Part shown: positions 16,098-20,858 of the stretch, piece after piece
Position numbering within the stretch: the first letter of the stretch is position 1
Layout of the letters: each line of letters begins with the position of its first letter
Source: Dehalococcoidia bacterium
Lineage (GTDB): Bacteria > Chloroflexota > Dehalococcoidia > GIF9 > AB-539-J10
Assembly (NCBI GenBank): GCA_030612345.1
Contig: JAUWOB010000002.1
Coordinates: forward strand, 1 to 20,858
DNA length: 20,858 nt
Direction of reading: 5' to 3'
Notes under the pieces: model-generated
Database searches by the model: none
What the model saw: the letters and a program-made list of their open reading frames with translations, nothing else
Told to the model about the DNA's origin: nothing
Program-made: the position numbers and the translations under genes

Positions 16098-17087
16098 CTA
16101 CTGTGCACCTTCGTCCGGTGCCGGAGGCGGAAAGGGAGAAGGCTCTGTCATCCACTTGTGCACTCGCTCCTCATATTCATGATTGAACTGCTTCCTGGCG
16201 CTTTCAGGCAGTAGCTTCCATAGTTTCTCAAAATCATGTGAAAACATGTGAAGAGCGCCGAGCATGACCAACGACATGTGTGCCCACACAGCTTCCAGAT
16301 AATCTGCCGCCGTGTAGGAGACCGTCCTGTCATCAACCTGCATGGCTTTCGGCATGTAAGACCCAAATCTTGCAGGCTCAGGAGCAGTGAAGATTACGTC
16401 AAGCTTGATTGGGGGGCGGGGCACGTAAGGCTCAAACTTATCCAGATCTCTGAGTGCCTTCGTTGCCGTTTCTTCAATAAGCTTCCTTGCCTTAGCCACC
16501 GGCAAACATTCAGCCCGGTCTCGCGACTTCGCGGTCTTGACAGAAACTCCTTCGATTCCGGGGAAGAATGCTTGGGCTTCTCTCATTGTAGCCGCATCGC
16601 CTGCGACCATTATTGTCGGCACACCATAATAGCCCAGTAGCCATGTGTGCCATTCCACCTCGCCTATGTACTGCCCGTTGATCCTGAGGGCCGTGTTGTC
16701 GGAGTGCGTGTGGCTGGCAAAACCGTCAGGGGTCCCTGCCATGGCGTGCTCGCCCACTATCACCTGAGCGTCATATGATCTCAGCACGTCTCCTTTCGAG
16801 CGCGTCAGCGCGAGCATATCCCAGCCTCCCATCATCCTGTTTATGCCGGGGTCGATTCTGTCCTTGACAATGTTCCGCGGGCCTGTACGGGTCGGCCACA
16901 CGGTGCTGTGGCTGTCGACAACATCGATTTCGGTTGCCCCCGCAGCCCTCAATCCTCGCACTGCAGCGTTGATATCCTCAGTCAGGTTCTCACACGCCTC
17001 TCTATATACGGGTCCAGCGGGGATGAGAAGACGATAATCACCTGCCCCAGAGACACCTTCTAAGTCGGCCAAGATCAGGATCTTCAT
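16098..17087 (-). CDS. M55-family D-aminopeptidase (DppA-like)
   Basis: Zinc metallopeptidase of the DppA family, which in characterised members releases D-amino acids from short peptides. 329 residues. Metal-ligand pattern visible: DLEG (D8, E10) at the start, DSH (H60), GEHAMAGTPDG (H114) and NGQYIGEVE (E143); H126 in ASHTHS is the likely catalytic histidine. It is longer than DppA (about 275) because of a C-terminal extension ending in a proline-rich tail. ATG at 17087 lacks a clear ribosome site; a 15-base palindrome lies 16 bases upstream. Its actual substrate here is unknown; it runs in the same direction as the flx operon but 286 bases away. Confidence 0.85.
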   Translation of the reverse strand: MKILILADLEGVSGAGDYRLLIPAGPVYREACENLTEDINAAVRGLRAAGATEIDVVDSHSTVWPTRTGPRNIVKDRIDPGINRMMGGWDMLALTRSKGDVLRSYDAQVIVGEHAMAGTPDGFASHTHSDNTALRINGQYIGEVEWHTWLLGYYGVPTIMVAGDAATMREAQAFFPGIEGVSVKTAKSRDRAECLPVAKARKLIEETATKALRDLDKFEPYVPRPPIKLDVIFTAPEPARFGSYMPKAMQVDDRTVSYTAADYLEAVWAHMSLVMLGALHMFSHDFEKLWKLLPESARKQFNHEYEERVHKWMTEPSPFPPPAPDEGAQ

Positions 17088-17102
17088 GGATCTAGCTGTT
17101 CT

Positions 17103-17117
17103 GCAGGAGACTCCTGC
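17103..17117. repeat. 15-base palindrome upstream of the M55 gene
   Basis: GCAGGAG-A-CTCCTGC, perfect 7-bp arms around one base, 16 bases ahead of the M55 start codon. It may be a repressor site or an RNA hairpin masking the translation start. Confidence 0.5.
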
Positions 17118-17131
17118 GGCATTTGAGCTTC

Positions 17132-17324
17132 ATGGCAGAACGAAGGGTCAACGAGGACATTGTAGCGCAGATTATGAAGGACGTGCAAAGTAATCGTATA
17201 CCAGAGACCAAGGAGGGAGTCGCGGTGATATAGCTACACATCTATCGCCAAGGAGTTTGGTCCTGTGAAATGGCTACGCGCAGACCTGGAAGCTGAAGCC
17301 CAGGGCAACGATCCTCTGATGTGA
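17132..17324 (+). pseudogene. Possible frameshifted small gene remnant
   Basis: An ATG at 17132 opens a 33-codon frame (MAERRVNEDIVAQIMKDV ... GVAVI) ending TAG at 17231. One frame over, immediately after the stop, a coding-like stretch SYTSIAKEFGPVKWLRADLE ... GNDPLM runs to TGA at 17322. Both halves have balanced, protein-like composition, and joining them with one indel would give about 63 residues. I do not recognise the family, and no ribosome site is seen. It could also be chance; opposite-strand reading gives nothing better. Confidence 0.3.
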
Positions 17325-17373
17325 AACTGAGGAACGGATGTGCGTGAAATCCTGTGGTCGAACAAAAGTCTGT

Positions 17374-18246
17374 CTAATATTCGTCGGATCTGAAGCTCTT
17401 GATCTGCTCGTAGCTGAAGCCCGGACCGTCCCGGCATACGTAGATCTCGCCGATATTACACCGCCCGCACTTGCCTATACCGCACTTCATCCTCTTTTCC
17501 AGAGTGGTTATCATCTGCGCCGGAGTGAATCCCAGTTTCTCCAATACCGGAAACGTGAAACGTATCATGATCGGCGGACCGCAGACGATGGCCACCGCAT
17601 TCTTGGCCGCGGGCGCCACTTTCTCTGTGACGGCGGGCACAAAGCCCACATTACCTTGCCAGTCGGGTGCCTCACGATCCACCGTAGTAGTCATATTTAC
17701 CGAGCTATCCTTCTCCCAAGCTTCCAGATCATACTTGAAGCAGAGGTCTCGAGGCGTGCGCGCTCCGTAGACTATGTCAATGTTACCGTATTTAGCGCGG
17801 TTGTCGAGTACATTCCAGATAAGCGAGTGCAGAGGAGCCAAGCCTATGCCTCCTGCAACGAAAACCAAGTTCTTACCGGCCATGTAGTCCAGAGGAAAGC
17901 TGTTGCCGAACGGCCCGCGAAAACCTATCTCCGCCCCCACTCCCAGCCGGTGCAACGCATTGGTAACTCTGCCCACCCGCGCCACGGCGCACTCCAGATC
18001 ATCTCGCCGTGTAGGACTTGAGGAAATACAGAAGGTAGCCTCCCCGGTCCCCAGTATCGAATACTCGCCGAACTGGCCGGACTCGAAGGTAAACTCTTTC
18101 CTGAGTTTCTCATCTTTGAAGTTGAAGTGAAAGGTCTTGACCGCAGGCGTCTCATCGATTATCTTCTCTATGACGGCGATGTGGGGAAGGTAAACATTCC
18201 CTTCCGCCAGGTATCTCTTCCGGTGGCTGATATCGCTAATAGTCAT
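17374..18246 (-). CDS. flxA: FAD/NAD(P)-binding [2Fe-2S] oxidoreductase subunit, FlxA/HydG-like
   Basis: Likely the NADH-oxidising subunit of the Flx complex. 290 residues from ATG 18246, chosen for its ATGA overlap with the upstream gene; the frame extends further but inside that gene. FAD-binding segment around FCISSSPT (72-79), NAD-binding GGIGLAPLHS (132-141) and CGPPIM (222-227), and a C-terminal [2Fe-2S] motif C255-C260-C263-C271 (MKCGIGKCGRCNIGEIYVC). Same family as sulfhydrogenase gamma subunits and PyrK. The order of its neighbours (MvhD-like, Fe-S, HydB-like) makes FlxA more likely than a hydrogenase subunit, since no [NiFe] hydrogenase is present. Last gene of the operon. Confidence 0.85.
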   Translation of the reverse strand: MTISDISHRKRYLAEGNVYLPHIAVIEKIIDETPAVKTFHFNFKDEKLRKEFTFESGQFGEYSILGTGEATFCISSSPTRRDDLECAVARVGRVTNALHRLGVGAEIGFRGPFGNSFPLDYMAGKNLVFVAGGIGLAPLHSLIWNVLDNRAKYGNIDIVYGARTPRDLCFKYDLEAWEKDSSVNMTTTVDREAPDWQGNVGFVPAVTEKVAPAAKNAVAIVCGPPIMIRFTFPVLEKLGFTPAQMITTLEKRMKCGIGKCGRCNIGEIYVCRDGPGFSYEQIKSFRSDEY

Positions 18247-19298
18247 GACGACTTCTGTGTCTCCTGCTTCTTCGTAGGAGTCCCGGCAGGCAGGCTGTTC
18301 AATGTCTGCGTAATATCCCAGTTCACCGGGCACTGCCGGATACAACGGCCGCAGCCGGTACAGCCGATAATGCCAAATAGCTCAGGGTAGAAGGCATATT
18401 TGTGGTATACCTTCTGACGCACCCGCCGCCACTTATCCTCCCGGGGATTCTCAGTTGGCATCTTGGTATACACAGCGAAACTACAGCAGTCCCAGTTGCG
18501 GTAGCGCGCTCCGCTGCCGTCCCGTAACATCTCATCATTGATATCGAAGCAATAGCAGGTCGGACATAAAAAGGTGCAGATTCCGCAACTGACGCACTTG
18601 GCGGAGATTTCCTCCCAGAATTTCCGGTCGTCAAACACCAGTGGTAGCCGTTTGCCGATCTCATCGGTATCGATCTTCGTGCTCACCCTCGCTTTGGCGG
18701 ACTCCTTCACAGCCCGGGCTTTCTTCTCATCAGCCGGGGTTGCTGCCATAACATCCTTCGCCCCGGCTAGGACTTCCTTTCCCTTGTCGGTAATCTCCTC
18801 TATGAGAAAACTATCACCGATATCGGTCAACATGATATCAACATCTGTCGCATCGGCCGGGCCGAAACCCAGCGAGGTGCAGAAACAATTGTCATAGGGA
18901 CTGGTACAGGCCATACCGACGAGTACAGTGTTCTGACGTCGGCTAAGATAGTACCTATCCTCATAGGCATCCTTGAACACCATATCGATGATGGCTATCG
19001 CCCTGGCATCGCAGGGATGGATGCCGAAGAGAAGTTGCTTGGGAGGGTCCTCATCTGTCGGTTCCAGTACATAGCCGCCCTCCTCCTTGCGAAAACCGAA
19101 CATCTTCTGGATGCTGGGCAGAAAATTCGCCTTGGGAGGGATGACCGTATTGCGATTGTGCTCAAGGAAAGCCAGATCTTGTCCGTCCCAGACCGCCATT
19201 TGTGCGACACCGCTGGCTTTGGATGGCACGAACACGGTGAATTCCTTCTGCCATTTCTCAAGCAGTCGTGCAGCGTTCTGTTTCTTGATCTTCTTCAT
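18243..19298 (-). CDS. flxB: 4Fe-4S electron-transfer subunit, FlxB/HydB-like
   Basis: Cytosolic iron-sulfur subunit, 351 residues, related to the sulfhydrogenase beta subunit. The N-terminal half is a domain with GIHPCDARAIAI (92-103) and a cysteine-rich NCFCTSLGFG. The C-terminal half has two ferredoxin-like [4Fe-4S] motifs: C235-C238-C241-C245 (CVSCGICTFLC) and C313-C316-C319-C323 (CTGCGRCIRQC), plus extra cysteines C248, C250, C271, C272. It should pass electrons between FlxA and FlxC/FlxD. ATG at 19298 lies 5 bases after flxC; its end overlaps the flxA start by 4. Confidence 0.82.
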   Translation of the reverse strand: MKKIKKQNAARLLEKWQKEFTVFVPSKASGVAQMAVWDGQDLAFLEHNRNTVIPPKANFLPSIQKMFGFRKEEGGYVLEPTDEDPPKQLLFGIHPCDARAIAIIDMVFKDAYEDRYYLSRRQNTVLVGMACTSPYDNCFCTSLGFGPADATDVDIMLTDIGDSFLIEEITDKGKEVLAGAKDVMAATPADEKKARAVKESAKARVSTKIDTDEIGKRLPLVFDDRKFWEEISAKCVSCGICTFLCPTCYCFDINDEMLRDGSGARYRNWDCCSFAVYTKMPTENPREDKWRRVRQKVYHKYAFYPELFGIIGCTGCGRCIRQCPVNWDITQTLNSLPAGTPTKKQETQKSS

Positions 19299-19303
19299 CT
19301 ATT

Positions 19304-20266
19304 CTACCGCATCAAGTTTTCGGCTTCCTCGGGTTGATAAGCTGCCATCAGCGGAGGAGCGTCCTTATCCATACCTGCACGGTATTGGAAAAGCTCCTCG
19401 ACGATGTCTTCCATCTTGCCCGTGAGAATTCCCAGCGGGATATTGGCAGGGCAGGCACGCTCACATTCGCCGCAATCGGTGCACCTTCCGGCAACATGCA
19501 TCATCCTGACTGCCTGAAAGATGAGGTTATCCTGCCATTTCGGCAGCGGTGATACCCATAGCGGCTCGGTTTCCTCAACAAAGCAGCGTTCACAGAAGCA
19601 GACCGGGCATAGCTGTCGGCAGGCATAACAGCGAATGCAGCGGGAGAACTCGTTCTTCCAGAACTCCCAACGCTGTGCCGGGCTCATCGCCTCCATCTCT
19701 TGAATCTTATTCCGGCTGAGATCTTTGCCACCAGCGAGGGTTTTGATCTCCCCGATGACCAGGTCGAATTCCTGGAAGCCAGAGCAATCACAGCCAAGAC
19801 AAGAACCAGCCAGCACTTCCCCGGCCGAGAACTCCTTGCTGCCCCCGGCAAAGGTTACGGCCACCTTATCTCCCTTCCAGCTCATATCACCAATCTCATC
19901 CCGATCCAGGCCGGTCAGTTTCTGCACCTTAGCCAGGTCGATGATGCCGCTACAGGGAACACCGATAATAAAGACGTCTTCGCGGGCAATCTGTTTGTTC
20001 TGGACAAGGCTGATGATAGAGCGTGCGTCGCATACCTTGGCCACAATAGCCACTTTGCCGCATAGATCAGGCAGGAAAACGCTGAGGTTATTGTGGATGA
20101 ATGGATTGACAACCAGCCGGTCAGCGTTAGCTTTGTCGCTGATAATGAGGGGAGTGGTGGCAAACTTAAGGCTGCCGGCCCCATAGCCGATGACGCGGTC
20201 AACCTTTCCCTTCTCTAGAAGGTTTCGGGCTTCAGCGCGTAACTTTTGTTGTATCTCTCTAGTCAT
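19304..20266 (-). CDS. flxC: 4Fe-4S dicluster protein, FlxC-like
   Basis: 320 residues, Fe-S electron carrier. An N-terminal domain resembling the F420-hydrogenase/formate-dehydrogenase beta group (KVCDARSIISLVQ, IIGVPCSGIIDLAKV) is followed by a cysteine cluster C156-C159-C161, a dense stretch C210-C213-C216-C220 with C223, C225, C228, and a ferredoxin motif C262-C265-C268-C272 (CTDCGECERACP). The high cysteine count implies several clusters. Its start overlaps the flxD end by 8 bases, so the operon is translationally coupled. The FlxC label rests mainly on gene order. Confidence 0.78.
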   Translation of the reverse strand: MTREIQQKLRAEARNLLEKGKVDRVIGYGAGSLKFATTPLIISDKANADRLVVNPFIHNNLSVFLPDLCGKVAIVAKVCDARSIISLVQNKQIAREDVFIIGVPCSGIIDLAKVQKLTGLDRDEIGDMSWKGDKVAVTFAGGSKEFSAGEVLAGSCLGCDCSGFQEFDLVIGEIKTLAGGKDLSRNKIQEMEAMSPAQRWEFWKNEFSRCIRCYACRQLCPVCFCERCFVEETEPLWVSPLPKWQDNLIFQAVRMMHVAGRCTDCGECERACPANIPLGILTGKMEDIVEELFQYRAGMDKDAPPLMAAYQPEEAENLMR

Positions 20267-20672
20267 TGAATAATCGATTAGGGCTTATCTGCTTCAGATC
20301 ATCGGTTACTGCGCTGACCACCTCTGCGAATCTACTTCCTTCCGAGGCAGAGCACCAACTGACCTGTATACGTTCCGGTTCAATGCCCATATACTCCAGG
20401 AATTTCTTAGTGATAGCCATTCGACGACGAGTACGGTAGTTTCCAGTCAGATAGTGGCAATCACCTGGATGACAACCAAGCACTAACACCCCGTCGGCAC
20501 CAACACTAAGTGCCTTGAGGACAAAAGAAGGGTTTACTCTACCGCTACACATCACTCTTATTATTCTTATGTTGGGAGGGTACTGCATTCTTGAGGTGCC
20601 AGCCAGGTCAGCACCGGCATAGGAACACCAATTGCAGCAGAAGGCAACTATCTTTGGTTCAAAGTCATCCAT
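20259..20672 (-). CDS. flxD: MvhD/FlxD-like [2Fe-2S] electron-transfer subunit
   Basis: 137-residue member of the methyl-viologen hydrogenase delta (MvhD/FlpD) family, which delivers electrons to heterodisulfide-reductase-type HdrA. Cysteines C12, C13, C16 (CCNWCSYAGADLAG), C42 (RVMCSGRVNP) and C67, C72 (GCHPGDCHY) form the expected pattern. The ATG at 20672 follows GGGTGAT. First gene of the operon, with its own promoter (20746-20774) and a terminator-like hairpin (20693-20716) in the leader. Its usual partner HdrA is not in this window. Confidence 0.88.
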   Translation of the reverse strand: MDDFEPKIVAFCCNWCSYAGADLAGTSRMQYPPNIRIIRVMCSGRVNPSFVLKALSVGADGVLVLGCHPGDCHYLTGNYRTRRRMAITKKFLEYMGIEPERIQVSWCSASEGSRFAEVVSAVTDDLKQISPNRLFND

Positions 20673-20681
20673 CGATCACCC

Positions 20682-20716
20682 AGGAAAATAGAAAGGGTGG
20701 CTGCAAATCCACCCTT
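20682..20716 (-). terminator. Terminator-like hairpin in the flxD leader
   Basis: AAGGGTGG and CCACCCTT (20693-20716 including an 8-base loop) form a perfect 8-bp stem; on the minus strand it is followed by TCTATTTT (20692-20685). It ends about 12 bases before the flxD start codon and lies downstream of the predicted flx promoter, so it suggests attenuation, or alternatively termination of an upstream transcript. Confidence 0.55.
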
Positions 20717-20745
20717 AATTGCCAGTGTGATAACATGACCTCGCT

Positions 20746-20774
20746 ATCATAGCACGCACGTCCCATGTAGGCAA
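20746..20774 (-). promoter_or_regulatory. Predicted extended -10 promoter of the flx operon
   Basis: Minus strand TTGCCT (20774-20769), 17-base spacer, TATGAT (20751-20746) preceded by TGc. Nearly identical in form to the tup-moa promoter. Predicted start near 20739, leader about 67 nt. Confidence 0.55.
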
Positions 20775-20858
20775 ATCTTCTGGCTGGGATTTTAGCAGGG
20801 TCTTCGCACTTTAGCAACTCAAAGCACCGAATACCAGAATCACCTGGAACCCTTTAGG
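20775..20858. other. Right-edge non-coding stretch
   Basis: 84 bases with no recognised gene. A minus-strand frame from the edge ends at TAA (20811-20813) after about 15 codons and could be the tail of an upstream gene, but it is too short to identify. Confidence 0.3.

Noticed and set aside
17338..18021. 227-residue plus-strand frame
   Set aside because: Antisense shadow of flxA, whose FAD, NAD and [2Fe-2S] motifs are clear.
20792..20827. TTAGCA-type half-sites resembling CIRCE near the right edge
   Set aside because: The arms are not arranged as an inverted repeat with 9-base spacing.
20671..20856. Minus-strand open frame ending at the flxD start
   Set aside because: About 61 codons without a supported start; it spans the predicted promoter and hairpin and resembles no known family.

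Overview
The window is a gene-dense stretch of a strict anaerobe's chromosome. The gene set is HrcA/GrpE/DnaK, a GTP-type PEP carboxykinase, tungstate uptake, molybdopterin synthesis and an Flx-type NADH/[Fe-S] electron-transfer module. Together with the protein styles of the MFS transporter, HrcA and the tup/moa genes, it suggests an anaerobic Chloroflexota (Dehalococcoidia-like) or a similar sediment anaerobe. This is inference only; there is no rRNA or marker here that settles it.

Layout. 1-1013 (-) is the front three quarters of glyA (serine hydroxymethyltransferase), cut by the window edge. 1137-2387 (-) is an MFS transporter. 2519-2619 is a compact divergent control region with back-to-back promoters and a CIRCE operator that touches the hrcA start codon. 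2620-6096 (+) is hrcA-grpE-dnaK, with no dnaJ following. 6097-6487 is a structured non-coding stretch, then comes pckG (6488-8410). 8565-10402 (+) holds a TraR/DksA-type zinc-finger gene, lspA and rluD, overlapping or nearly so. 10488-11138 is the ribosomal protein L25/Ctc gene.

11185-15875 (+) is the most interesting unit: an inverted repeat lying across a good promoter, then a folded leader RNA resembling the molybdenum/tungsten-cofactor riboswitch class, an intrinsic terminator, and tupA-tupB-tupC-moaA-moaC. Metal import and the first steps of pterin-cofactor synthesis would thus be under common control. tupA and tupB are separated by 242 bases holding nested inverted repeats.

16098-17087 (-) is an M55 D-aminopeptidase. 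17132-17324 (+) looks like a small frameshifted gene remnant. 17374-20672 (-) is a four-gene operon flxD-flxC-flxB-flxA (MvhD-like, two Fe-S proteins, and a FAD/NAD/[2Fe-2S] reductase). It is tightly overlapped, has its own promoter, and has a terminator-like hairpin just before the first start codon. hdrABC, the usual partner of this module, is absent from the window.

Several promoters read by eye share a form with a -35 beginning TTGC, a 17-base spacer and an extended -10 TGnTATGAT (L25, tup-moa, flx). Two genes (glyA, L25) appear to start within a few bases of the predicted transcription start. No tRNA, rRNA, CRISPR array, insertion sequence or phage gene was seen.
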